A stretch of DNA of 64,000 nt from the NCBI RefSeq assembly GCF_000425385.1, contig NZ_AUDI01000023.1:1-64000 (forward strand), given 5' to 3'. Positions within the stretch are counted from its first letter, which is position 1. Each line of letters opens with the position of its first letter. A program made the position numbers and the translations under genes. The notes below the pieces were generated by a model. The model was not told the origin of the DNA, did no database searches, and saw only the letters and a list, made by a program, of their open reading frames with translations. Of the stretch, positions 24,846-32,609 are shown one piece after another. This DNA comes from Pseudoduganella violaceinigra DSM 15887 (GTDB lineage Bacteria > Pseudomonadota > Gammaproteobacteria > Burkholderiales > Burkholderiaceae_D).

Positions 24846-27068
24846 GTGTCTAAATCGCAACTCCTCTGGGCCTTGCTTGCCCTGTCTCCCCTCGCATTTG
24901 CCGAACCAGCCAATACGCCGCAAACCGCCAGAGCCGCTTCCGGCTACGCGAACGAATACCTGATGCGCGAGCTGGGTGCCCGCATGTCGGTACCGCAAGG
25001 GAAAACCATCCAGCCTGATAAACCCAGCAAAAACTATTATTCAGCGCAGCAGCGCGAAGCACTGCGCACCGTGTTCGGCAGCGAGAATCCGCTTCTCGCC
25101 AAGCGCCAGCCGGCTGGCGGCGGCCGCATCAACTACAGCCTGTCCCTGCCGGCCGGCCATTACCAGGACGCTTCTGCCCTGACGATTTGGGACCAGGGCG
25201 ACATGCAGGTGGCCGTCGCCCCGAATGGCAGCCAGGTCTATTCCGGCAGCCTGCCGTCCCTCAGCAGTCTGGATAAGGCAGGCCGCTTCGACATCAAGGC
25301 AGTCAGCGCCAAGGGCCATTCCATGGCCGGCTCCTGGGGCGGAAAAGCCCACGGGGAAATCGCACAAGTGAGCTACACCCCGCACAGCGATGCGCACAAG
25401 GGCTTCAGCCTCGAACATCTGCGCTACGACAGCGATTACAAGCGCCAGGGCCAATACATCAGCGGCGGAGCCGAATACAGCATCGGCCGCGCCAGTGCCG
25501 AGGGCCAATCGATCGACCAGTTGCATCTGTCACTGCGCTGGCGCCAGCTGGATGCCGCCGCGCTGGCGGGGCTTAAACTGGAAGCGGACCGCTTGCGGAC
25601 CGCCGGCTGGCTGACGGCGGACGGCGATGAGTTCCTGAACCGCAGTGCCCCGATGCTGAAACGCTTGCTCATGGGCGGCGCGGCACTGGAGATCGAAGAC
25701 CTGAGCGGCAGCTATCGCGGTCAAAAGCTGACCGTCAAAGGCAAGCTGGCCCTGCCAAACGCCAAGGATGCCGACTTTTCATCAGGTCCCGCCCTGTTGA
25801 ACAAGCTGGTGGGCAGATTGGAAATCGCAGTCCCTCAGCAACTACTGCGCGAGATCGCGGCGACAATGGCGGAGCAATACCAGCGCAGCAATCCTGGTAT
25901 GGAGACGCCGCTCGACAAGCTGACCGCACAATTCTATGAGGCGATGTCCAGCAAGGCCCTTGCCAGCAATTACGTGCGGCAGGATAAAGACATGCTGCGC
26001 ACCCTGATCGAACTGAAGGATGGGGTCGTGACCATCAATGGCAACGCCCTGCCGCCGGAAGTCCTGTTGAAGCTATTCGGCAAAGGCAAGGTGCCGCCCG
26101 CCGACACCGAAGCACCGGTTGCCATCACCATGCGCCAGCGCGGCCTGCAGGCCGCGCAGCAGTTTGCAGAGAGCGGTGACGGCAAGGGCATGCTCGAACT
26201 ATGCCAGCGCATGGTCGACGGTTTTGAAGTGGACCGGGACCTGCAAAAGGCTAACGAATGGTGCGGCAAGGCCTGGGATAAGAGCCTGTACGCTGCGGCA
26301 ATCCCATTGGGCGAACCTTTCCTGAACGGGGAATTGAACGATCCAGCCATTCCCCGCAGGCTGCAGGAAGCCGCCGACAAACAGCATTTGCCGGAGGCGC
26401 AATTCCTGATGTCGCGCCTGCACCGCGAAGGCAAAGGCGTGCCAAAAGACCTGGAGAAAGCTGGCGCCTATCTGCAGCAATCGGCTGACCAGGGCTACCT
26501 GAAAGCATTCCAGGCAAAGGTGGAAACCGATGCTGGCAAGCGCAGCGCCAGCCCAGATTCGAAATCTGGCGAAGACGGCGCCGCCGCTGCGGCAGCCGCT
26601 GCAGTAGCAAACCCGTGGAACCTCTTGATGCAAGTGGAGGCCGGCTTTATTTCCGAGCAGTCCTACCGCTTTGACTCGGATAAGCATCGGCGCCTGGACG
26701 TATCGCTGGACAAGCTGAAGACACATGAGAAATGGGCCCCGCTGCTCGCGGTCTGCCTGTCTGCAAATAATCCAAGTGACGTCGCCTGCTTCAGGCTGAT
26801 TGCCTACAAGGGCGAGAAGCCACGACTCCAGGCCAGCAGTGATATTAGCGGCAACCAGAGCGAGCAGAGACACAACATCCAGGCTCTGGCAACGTCATTC
26901 GAGCCTGGTGAGAATGTCGACCTCACGGTATATGCCAGCGGCAAACAGGTCCATTTCGTCGTGAATGGCAAAGAATCGCTGGTGCAGGACGTGGACTTCC
27001 CGGCAGAAGTCCTGACGCTCCACTGCTCAACAGGAGATTGCAATTTCAATTTCCTGCCAGCGCCGTAA
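24846..27068 (+). CDS. Exported DUF945/YdgA-like protein with Sel1-type repeats
   Basis: A 740-residue protein. A GTG at 24846 starts a signal peptide (about 1-19, LLALSPLAFA); no ATG precedes it and there is no clear ribosome site, but a TATAAT at 24808-24813 suggests transcription starts near 24820. Residues about 35-410 resemble the DUF945/YdgA beta-rich fold. Residues about 420-560 hold Sel1/TPR-like repeats (LHREGKGVPKDLEKAGAYLQQ). An eight- or nine-alanine linker near 578 leads to a C-terminal domain (about 585-740) with Cys residues (CLSANNPSDVACF, CSTGDC). The function is unknown; an envelope location is likely. Confidence 0.75.
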   Translation: MSKSQLLWALLALSPLAFAEPANTPQTARAASGYANEYLMRELGARMSVPQGKTIQPDKPSKNYYSAQQREALRTVFGSENPLLAKRQPAGGGRINYSLSLPAGHYQDASALTIWDQGDMQVAVAPNGSQVYSGSLPSLSSLDKAGRFDIKAVSAKGHSMAGSWGGKAHGEIAQVSYTPHSDAHKGFSLEHLRYDSDYKRQGQYISGGAEYSIGRASAEGQSIDQLHLSLRWRQLDAAALAGLKLEADRLRTAGWLTADGDEFLNRSAPMLKRLLMGGAALEIEDLSGSYRGQKLTVKGKLALPNAKDADFSSGPALLNKLVGRLEIAVPQQLLREIAATMAEQYQRSNPGMETPLDKLTAQFYEAMSSKALASNYVRQDKDMLRTLIELKDGVVTINGNALPPEVLLKLFGKGKVPPADTEAPVAITMRQRGLQAAQQFAESGDGKGMLELCQRMVDGFEVDRDLQKANEWCGKAWDKSLYAAAIPLGEPFLNGELNDPAIPRRLQEAADKQHLPEAQFLMSRLHREGKGVPKDLEKAGAYLQQSADQGYLKAFQAKVETDAGKRSASPDSKSGEDGAAAAAAAAVANPWNLLMQVEAGFISEQSYRFDSDKHRRLDVSLDKLKTHEKWAPLLAVCLSANNPSDVACFRLIAYKGEKPRLQASSDISGNQSEQRHNIQALATSFEPGENVDLTVYASGKQVHFVVNGKESLVQDVDFPAEVLTLHCSTGDCNFNFLPAP

Positions 27069-27080
27069 GCCCGCACCGGG

Positions 27081-27764
27081 CTAGGACACCAACAAGCCCA
27101 TCTCGCCCAGGATAACGGCTGCCTGGGCGTGTGAGATCACCGCCCCCTTGAATGCGCGCATGTCGGCGATCTTAAGACCGCCGAGCTCGGCCCCGCGCAA
27201 GTCGGCGCCTTCGAAGCGCGCCAGCTTGAGTACCGCCTCGCGCAGGCTGCCGCCCTCAAAAACGGCTTCGCGGAAATCGCAGCCGGACAAATCGGCATCC
27301 GAGAAATCCAGCTGTACCAGCGACGCCTTGCGGAACGAGAAGCCGCGCATATCCGCGCCCACCAGCAGGCTCTCTTCGAAACTGGCGCCGAGATGGGATA
27401 CCTCCTCGAAAGATGCGCCAGTCAGCTTGCAGCTGCGGAAGCTGGCCGACGCCAGCCTTGCACGGCGCCACTTGCTGTTATTCAGGTCGCAGCCTTTGAA
27501 CTGCGCATCGACCAGGTCGGCCGACTCGAAATCCGCCGCCATGGCGCGACAACGCTGCCAGCTGCTGCGGGCCAGCTTGGCCGCATACAGGACCGCGTCG
27601 TGGAAAGTGCACGACTCAAACACGCAATCCTGCAGGTCCAGCCGCGACAGGTCCGCGCCGTCGAAGCCGCATTGCACGAAACGCCTGGCGCCGGCGGCAA
27701 GATGCCGCGCCAGCGCATCCCGATCCAGGTCGATCCCTTCGATATGATTTAACTGGACTTCCAT
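27081..27764 (-). CDS. Pentapeptide-repeat protein
   Basis: A 227-residue protein made largely of A(D/N)LXX-type pentapeptide repeats (for example GADLSRLDLQDCVF, ADFESADLVDAQFKGCDL, DADLSGCDFREAVF), expected to fold as a right-handed quadrilateral beta-helix. The layout resembles Qnr/YjbI-like proteins, some of which bind DNA gyrase as DNA mimics, but there is no evidence of that activity here. The ATG at 27764 overlaps the stop of the upstream 71-residue gene by one base (TGATG), so the two are translationally coupled; a GTG three bases earlier is possible. Confidence 0.85.
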   Translation of the reverse strand: MEVQLNHIEGIDLDRDALARHLAAGARRFVQCGFDGADLSRLDLQDCVFESCTFHDAVLYAAKLARSSWQRCRAMAADFESADLVDAQFKGCDLNNSKWRRARLASASFRSCKLTGASFEEVSHLGASFEESLLVGADMRGFSFRKASLVQLDFSDADLSGCDFREAVFEGGSLREAVLKLARFEGADLRGAELGGLKIADMRAFKGAVISHAQAAVILGEMGLLVS

Positions 27765-27979
27765 CACTTGCGCTGGCTGCGGGCAGCATAGGCCTCGTAA
27801 ATGGTCTTTGCGTCCTTGTGCGCCTGGTCGATGCTGCGCAGCTTCTTGTCATCGTCATGGCGCACGAAGAATTCCGCGTTCTGCGCATCCATGACCAGTT
27901 TGATCGCGACGGAGTCCTTCAAGTTATATTTTTCGAAGATGAGCGTGGTCACTTCGTCGAGGTATTCTTCGTAAGTCAT
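27764..27979 (-). CDS. Small conserved hypothetical protein
   Basis: A 71-residue acidic/basic helical protein starting MTYEEYLDEVTTLIFEKYNL. The ATG at 27979 has a GGAAAT ribosome site at good distance; 32 upstream codons run into the tRNA promoter region and are not counted. No signal, membrane segment or metal motif is present. Small proteins of this style recur in Oxalobacteraceae, without known function. It is first in a two-gene unit with the overlapping pentapeptide-repeat gene. Confidence 0.7.
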   Translation of the reverse strand: MTYEEYLDEVTTLIFEKYNLKDSVAIKLVMDAQNAEFFVRHDDDKKLRSIDQAHKDAKTIYEAYAARSQRK

Positions 27980-28042
27980 GTGATTTCCAATGGAGCGGCA
28001 AAGTGCGCTGATTATAAGCTTGCCCCGGCTTAAAGCTTGCAC

Positions 28043-28071
28043 TTGCCGAATCGATTCAAGGTCTATATAAT
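28043..28071 (+). promoter_or_regulatory. Promoter of tRNA-Lys
   Basis: TTGCCG at 28043-28048 and a perfect TATAAT at 28066-28071 are 17 bases apart. Transcription should start near 28078, five bases before the mature tRNA. The GC-rich bases after the -10 (CATGCCC) resemble a stringent-control discriminator. Confidence 0.8.
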
Positions 28072-28082
28072 TCATGCCCTTC

Positions 28083-28158
28083 GGGTCGTTAGCTCAGTTG
28101 GTAGAGCAGCGGACTTTTAATCCGTTGGTCGCAGGTTCGAGCCCCGCACGGCCTACCA
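28083..28158 (+). tRNA. tRNA-Lys (anticodon TTT)
   Basis: A 76-base tRNA with encoded CCA end. The acceptor arm GGGTCGT pairs with ACGGCCT with two G-U type pairs; the D arm is TAGCTCAGTTGGTAGAGCA; the anticodon loop CTTTTAA carries TTT; the T arm begins GCAGGTTCGAGC. One A-C mismatch is visible in the T stem. A clear promoter lies upstream and a perfect terminator downstream, so it is a single-gene transcript. Confidence 0.97.
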
Positions 28159-28166
28159 GTATCAGT

Positions 28167-28200
28167 AAAATAGCCAGCCTTCGGGCTGGCTATTTTATTT
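28167..28200 (+). terminator. Rho-independent terminator of tRNA-Lys
   Basis: A perfect 13-bp stem (AAAATAGCCAGCC with GGCTGGCTATTTT) closes a TTCG tetraloop at 28180-28183 and is followed by a T-rich run to 28200. It ends just before the next gene at 28207. Confidence 0.95.
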
Positions 28201-28206
28201 CTGCGT

Positions 28207-28893
28207 ATGAAGCATTCTCTATTCCTCTTCGACCTCGACGACACCCTGCTGGACTTCCGCGCCTCGGAACAGCTCTCCTTCGAACGCGTGCTGCGTGAGC
28301 TTGGCTTCCAGGCTGGAATCGATAAGCTGTTTCAGCAGTATCAGATTTTCAATATCGAGTTATGGCGCGCTTTTGAGGCCGGCACGGTATCGAAGGACTT
28401 CCTCAAAATCGAACGCTTCCGCAAGACGTTTGCAGCAAACAAGCTCGAACTTGATCCCCACCAGGCAAGCCATCGCTACCTGGAATCGCTGTCGGAAACC
28501 GTGGTGCTGGTCGATGGCGCCAGAAACCTGTGCGCCACACTTGCCGCCGCCGGCGAAGTGGGCATCATTACCAATGGTGTGGCGCATATCCAGGATCGCC
28601 GCATCGCCAACTCCGGCCTGGGCGATTACATCTCCTTTACCGCCACCTCGGAAGCTTGCGGCTTTGCCAAGCCGGATACGCGCTTCTTTGAATACGCAAG
28701 CAGGATGGCGCGCGCCTTCAGCAAGGAGCAGACCGTCATTATCGGCGACCGCCTGGATGCGGACATCCTTGGCGCCAACCGCTTTGGTATCGAGAGCTGC
28801 TGGTACAACCCTGGCCGCCTGGCCAATGACACCGCCGCACGCCCCACTTTCGAAGCCAGCCACCTCGATCAAGTAGCGGGCGTGCTCGTTTAA
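28207..28893 (+). CDS. yjjG: HAD-superfamily pyrimidine 5'-nucleotidase YjjG
   Basis: A 228-residue HAD phosphatase. Motif I is FDLDDTLLDF (nucleophile D9, acid/base D11), motif II IITNG, motif III the Lys in GFAKPDTRFF and motif IV IIGDRLDADILG. The helical cap lies between residues 15 and 95. YjjG enzymes dephosphorylate non-canonical pyrimidine nucleotides (house-cleaning) as well as UMP/dUMP/dTMP. The start follows the tRNA terminator by only 6 bases, so the gene's own promoter must overlap the terminator hairpin or tRNA read-through must occur. Confidence 0.88.
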   Translation: MKHSLFLFDLDDTLLDFRASEQLSFERVLRELGFQAGIDKLFQQYQIFNIELWRAFEAGTVSKDFLKIERFRKTFAANKLELDPHQASHRYLESLSETVVLVDGARNLCATLAAAGEVGIITNGVAHIQDRRIANSGLGDYISFTATSEACGFAKPDTRFFEYASRMARAFSKEQTVIIGDRLDADILGANRFGIESCWYNPGRLANDTAARPTFEASHLDQVAGVLV

Positions 28894-28927
28894 GCAGCGG
28901 CACGCCATTTTTCGTGCGCCTGATTAC

Positions 28928-28958
28928 CACAAATGATGTCATTAACACATCATTTGTG
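28928..28958. repeat. Perfect 11-bp inverted repeat after yjjG
   Basis: CACAAATGATG and CATCATTTGTG flank a 9-base loop in an AT-rich gap, 34 bases after yjjG and 68 bases before the next start. A T-run follows a few bases later, so it may be a terminator; its AT content and symmetry also suit a protein-binding site for the paralogue pair downstream. Confidence 0.5.
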
Positions 28959-29025
28959 ACTATTTGATAGTTTTTGAATGGCAACTATTGTTAAAATACT
29001 GCATCCAACGTCCGCACCATTGAAA

Positions 29026-29601
29026 ATGTCCGAAAATCTTTACGCCGCCCCGCTTTCCAGCCTTGACGATCACAAGCTGTCTTATCTCGACGACCGCTTT
29101 CTTGTGGTTTCGCCGCGAAAACTGTTGGTCATGTCGTTTGCAACTGCCGGCCTGTACCTGTTCCACTGGACCTTCAAGAACTGGGCGCTGCACCGCGACG
29201 CAACCGGCGACAACGTGTGGCCGCTGCCGCGTACGATCTTCTGCGTCTTCTATACACACAGCCTGCTCCGCCACATCGCGAACCACGACACCAGCGGCCA
29301 TCGCCGCGCCTGGGACAGCGACAGCTACGCCACCGCCCTGGTGCTCGTGATGCTGGCCAACTACGCACTATCCTGGACCGGTCAGGGTTCGCGCATCATT
29401 AGCGGCCTGGCGTTCCTGATGCTGATTCCGACCACCCTACTCACGAAGCAGGTGCAGATTGAAATCAATGCGCGTTGTGGCGACCCGGAAGGCAGCAGCA
29501 ACGACAGCATCACCGGCGCGAACATCGGCTGGATCGTCGTCGGCGCGGTGTTCTGGCTCTTCGCTCTGATCGGCCTCATGATTCCGCCTTACGTCGAATA
29601 A
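29026..29601 (+). CDS. Membrane protein of unknown function, first of a tandem paralogue pair
   Basis: A 191-residue membrane protein. I chose the ATG at 29026 because the following residues MSENLYAAPLSSLDD match the start of the next gene; an upstream ATG at 28978 lacks that support. Visible segments: LLVMSFATAGLYLFHWTFKNW at about 37-57 (with a conserved Phe/Tyr-Lys-Asn-Trp end), a region around 110-150 with two helices, and a C-terminal helix (about 165-188). The motif EINARCGDPEGSSN is shared with the paralogue. The (F/Y)W-KNW pattern recalls DUF4234-like proteins, but I cannot assign a function. Confidence 0.78.
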   Translation: MSENLYAAPLSSLDDHKLSYLDDRFLVVSPRKLLVMSFATAGLYLFHWTFKNWALHRDATGDNVWPLPRTIFCVFYTHSLLRHIANHDTSGHRRAWDSDSYATALVLVMLANYALSWTGQGSRIISGLAFLMLIPTTLLTKQVQIEINARCGDPEGSSNDSITGANIGWIVVGAVFWLFALIGLMIPPYVE

Positions 29602-29645
29602 ACATTCATCGCAATTCAAGCCATTTCACCACCTCGGGATCACAT

Positions 29646-30221
29646 ATGTCCAACAACGTCTACGCCGCACCATTGTCCAACCTCGACGACCGGATCGAGG
29701 CCGGCTCCGATGATCGCTTCTACGTCGTTTCGACGCGCAAAATGCTGATCCTGTACTTCCTGACCTTGGGCTTTTACCGCCTCTATTGGAATTACAAGAA
29801 CTGGTCCCTGCACAACAAGGCCACGGGAGAAGGTGTATGGCCAGTTCCGCGCGCGATCTTTTCGGTGTTTTTCACGCACGCGCTGTTCCGCAATGTCGAG
29901 TCTCACGATGCTACGGGCGAACGCGGATCCTGGGATGCCGGCAAACTCTCAACCGCCATGGTGATTGCCCTGATCACCAGCAACATCCTTGCCCGCCTGT
30001 CCTGGAAAGGTATTGGCTTTCCATACGTTAACATCGCATCCTTGCTGATCATGCTGCCGATCGGCTTCCTGTTGAAGAAGGCGCAGGATGAAATCAACGC
30101 ACGCTGCGGCGACCCGGCCGGAAGCACGAATGCGTCGTTCTCGGCCGGGAACATCGCTCTTTGCGTCGTCGGCGGCTTATATTGGCTGCTGGCGATCGCC
30201 GGGCTCTGTTCCCAGCCTTAA
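29646..30221 (+). CDS. Membrane protein of unknown function, second of a tandem paralogue pair
   Basis: This protein has exactly the same length as its neighbour (191 residues) and aligns along its whole length: MSNNVYAAPLSNLDD at the start, LYWNYKNWSLHNKATGEGVWPVPR in the first third, and EINARCGDPAGSTN near the end. The spacing between genes is 44 bases with a GGGAT ribosome site. The pair clearly arose by duplication but has diverged considerably in the membrane segments. Its stop overlaps the convergent MFS transporter gene by 4 bases. Function unknown. Confidence 0.78.
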   Translation: MSNNVYAAPLSNLDDRIEAGSDDRFYVVSTRKMLILYFLTLGFYRLYWNYKNWSLHNKATGEGVWPVPRAIFSVFFTHALFRNVESHDATGERGSWDAGKLSTAMVIALITSNILARLSWKGIGFPYVNIASLLIMLPIGFLLKKAQDEINARCGDPAGSTNASFSAGNIALCVVGGLYWLLAIAGLCSQP

Positions 30222-31672
30222 TCGGATTTGTGGCCTGCCATCGGAATCTCCGGCAGGAACAGCAACGCGATCAAACCAAGCAACACCAGCACGGCGCCAG
30301 CGCCAAAGATACCCGCGATCGCGTGGCGATAGACCGCCACCGTCGACGGCAGGACGCTGACGCCCTCGCCCACCGCCGCTACCGCTTGCACGCCGTGCAT
30401 ATGCAGCGAACGCGCCAGCATGGCGCCCGAGCCGGTCACGCCCAGCAAACCGCCCAGCGAACGGAAAAACGTCAGCATCGCCGTTCCCACCCCGCGCCGC
30501 GCGGGCGGCAAGGCGTTCTGCACCGCGATGGTCATATTCGGCATCACCAAGCCGAGCCCTGCGCCAAGCAGGAAGATCGCCGGCTCGATTACCCAATAGC
30601 CCCACCCCGCCTCCATGCCCCAGGCCAGCGTGGCAAACGCGATCAGGGCGGCAACCAGGCCGCCCAGTTGCACAGCCTTGTATTTTCCGGTGCGCGCCAG
30701 TATGCGGCCGCTGGCGATCGACGAACCGACCAGGCCAATCATCATGGCCACGGTCAGCATGCCTGAACTGGCCGGGCTGCTGCCCATCACCACCTGGAAG
30801 AACAGCGGGAAGAACACCGTGGCGCCCATCAGTCCCATCAGGGTCAGCGCCATCACCACGCTGGCGATATTGAACACGCGGTTGCCGAACAAGTCGGGCG
30901 GCAGCACGGGCTCCGGCACTTTGCGCACATGGATCGCCAACCAGGCGCCCAGCACCACGGCCAGTACGCTGCATACCCGCACCTGCAAGGAATCCCAGGC
31001 CCATTCGGTGCCGCCCAGCGCCAGCACCAGCAGCGCCGCGGTGATCGAAGCCGTCATCAGCACCGAGCCAAGGTAGTCGACCCGGTGCGCGTGGCGCACC
31101 TCCTCCTTATGCAGGGCGCGCACAATGGCGTAGAAGGCCACAGCGCCGACCGGCAGGTTGACGTAGAAAGTCCAGTGCCACGACAGCGCATCGGTGATCA
31201 ATCCGCCGAGCACGGGACCGAGCAGGCCGGTGGCGGCGTACACCACAGGCACCATGCCCATGCGCTTGCCGCGCTCCGCCGGCGGAATGATGTCGGCGAT
31301 GATGATCTGCGCCAGTGGCAGAAAGCCGCCCGCGCCCACGCCCTGCAGCGCGCGGAATACGATCAACTGCGTCATGTTCTGCGACAGGCCGCACAGTGCG
31401 GAGCCAAGCAGGAAGGCGCCCATCGCCGCAAAAATCATGGGCCTGCGCCCGTATTGGTCTGCCAGCTTGCCATACAACGGCATGGTGGCGGTCGACGCCA
31501 GCACATAGGCCGTCACCACCCACGACAGGTGGGCCATGCCGCCCAGGTCGGCCACGATACGCGGCAAGGCGGTGGCGACGATGCTCTGGTCCAGCGCGCT
31601 GAGACCCAGTACGGCCATCATGGCAAGGTAGACGGCGCGGATTTCGCGCTCGGTGATCGGGGTGTCCTTCAT
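30218..31672 (-). CDS. DHA2-family (14-TM) MFS drug exporter
   Basis: A 484-residue proton-driven exporter of the EmrB/QacA type. Motifs include LDQSIVATALPRI in helix 1 (motif D1), LYGKLADQYGRRPM (motif A) and LGPVLGGLI in helix 5 (motif C, antiporter signature). About 14 membrane segments are visible. The upstream MarR-family gene overlaps it by 4 bases (ATGA), forming a regulator-pump operon; expression is presumably induced by the substrate that releases the repressor. Substrates cannot be inferred. Confidence 0.92.
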   Translation of the reverse strand: MKDTPITEREIRAVYLAMMAVLGLSALDQSIVATALPRIVADLGGMAHLSWVVTAYVLASTATMPLYGKLADQYGRRPMIFAAMGAFLLGSALCGLSQNMTQLIVFRALQGVGAGGFLPLAQIIIADIIPPAERGKRMGMVPVVYAATGLLGPVLGGLITDALSWHWTFYVNLPVGAVAFYAIVRALHKEEVRHAHRVDYLGSVLMTASITAALLVLALGGTEWAWDSLQVRVCSVLAVVLGAWLAIHVRKVPEPVLPPDLFGNRVFNIASVVMALTLMGLMGATVFFPLFFQVVMGSSPASSGMLTVAMMIGLVGSSIASGRILARTGKYKAVQLGGLVAALIAFATLAWGMEAGWGYWVIEPAIFLLGAGLGLVMPNMTIAVQNALPPARRGVGTAMLTFFRSLGGLLGVTGSGAMLARSLHMHGVQAVAAVGEGVSVLPSTVAVYRHAIAGIFGAGAVLVLLGLIALLFLPEIPMAGHKSD

Positions 31673-32127
31673 GGCTGTCCAATTTCGTTCAGGGGCTCGA
31701 TGGCGGCTTCCAGTGCCGCCAGCTGGGATGGCGTGAGGCGGGCAATGCGGCGCGACATCCAGTCCCGCCGCTTGTCGCGCAAGGCTTCGATGCGCTCGGC
31801 GGCGAGCTGCGTGACCAGCAGGCCCGAGCGGCGCCGGTCCTGCGGATCGGGCGCGCTGCGCTCCAGCAGCCCAGCCTCCTCCATCGCCTTCACATGGCCG
31901 CTCATGGTCGCCGTCCTGACGTTCTCCAGTCGCGCGAGATCCGCCACGCCGATGCCCGGCTGGTCCTGGATGATGGAGAGCAGCATGTACTGCACCAAGG
32001 GGATATCGCCGCCGTTTTCGCTGGCGTCGCGCCGCATTTCGCGCACCAGGCGCTTCAGCACCAGGCGCAGCTCTTCGCTGACCGCCTGCACCCGCGGCGA
32101 TAGCGAAGCCTCATGATTTTTTGACAT
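31669..32127 (-). CDS. MarR-family regulator of the MFS exporter
   Basis: A 152-residue winged-helix protein with the MarR core at about 45-120 (IPLVQYMLLSIIQDQP, VADLARLENVRTATMSGHVKAMEEAGLL, then the wing DPQDRRRSGLLVT). It is the first gene of a two-gene operon and overlaps the MFS gene by 4 bases. A GTTAGG/CCTAAC dyad lies 12 bases before its start codon and is a plausible autoregulatory operator. Confidence 0.88.
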   Translation of the reverse strand: MSKNHEASLSPRVQAVSEELRLVLKRLVREMRRDASENGGDIPLVQYMLLSIIQDQPGIGVADLARLENVRTATMSGHVKAMEEAGLLERSAPDPQDRRRSGLLVTQLAAERIEALRDKRRDWMSRRIARLTPSQLAALEAAIEPLNEIGQP

Positions 32128-32138
32128 TGGACAAGATG

Positions 32139-32153
32139 GTTAGGAAGCCTAAC
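32139..32153. promoter_or_regulatory. Candidate MarR operator dyad
   Basis: GTTAGG and CCTAAC flank a 3-base centre, directly upstream of the minus-strand MarR gene and overlapping the stop of the following minus-strand gene (32149). Position and symmetry fit an autorepressor site. Confidence 0.55.
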
Positions 32154-32541
32154 TATCTATTTTAGCGGAATCTCCCTGGCCGCGCAAAAGCCCCAGCAGG
32201 TATCCTCTTGCCGCCTGCTTTTCCATCCCCTTTTCCTCCAGATGCGGCAGCAGCTTCTCGAACAGCTGGCGGCGCTTGTGCCCGGCGCCGGAAATATCGC
32301 GCCGGTCGGAAAAGAAATCCATCAGGGTGGAGCCGCAAATGCAGTTGCGGTAAGCCTCCACGATGGCGATGTTGTCGTCATCGAAGGCCTGCTTCAGGCC
32401 GGAGATATTCGCGCGCAGCGACTTGGTCTGCTGGATGAAGTCGGCGGCTGTGCTGAACATCCGCCCGCAGTTGTTGCAATGCTTGGGAAAGGCAGACGCG
32501 GCCAGCGCCCGCAGGCCTTCGAAGAAAAGCAGTTCTTCCAT
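32149..32541 (-). CDS. Cysteine-motif protein of unknown function (probable metal site)
   Basis: A 130-residue soluble protein. The ATG at 32541 follows GGAGG; upstream codons lack support. Two cysteine clusters, KHCNNCGRMF (CxxC) near residue 21-30 and NCICGS (CxC) near residue 70-75, could bind one zinc ion. The rest is helical and charged (AFDDDNIAIVEAYRN, FEKLLPHLEEKGMEKQAARGYLLGLL). It lies head to head with the Rieske oxygenase gene, 68 bases apart, so a shared control region is possible. I do not recognise a named family. Confidence 0.72.
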   Translation of the reverse strand: MEELLFFEGLRALAASAFPKHCNNCGRMFSTAADFIQQTKSLRANISGLKQAFDDDNIAIVEAYRNCICGSTLMDFFSDRRDISGAGHKRRQLFEKLLPHLEEKGMEKQAARGYLLGLLRGQGDSAKIDS

Positions 32542-32609
32542 CGTGCGCCCTCCGCTTCCAGTTCCGGACAATTTGTGAGAGAGTAAATCTTTCTCGCACG
32601 GAGCAAATA

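Noticed and set aside
24743-24853. Possible 36-residue ORF before the DUF945-like gene
   Set aside because: Basic, low-information sequence without a ribosome site; it ends inside the next gene's start and lies across a probable promoter (TATAAT at 24808).
28978-29025. Sixteen extra N-terminal codons for the first membrane paralogue
   Set aside because: The paralogue 620 bases downstream starts with the matching MSxNxYAAPL motif, which corresponds to ATG 29026 here.
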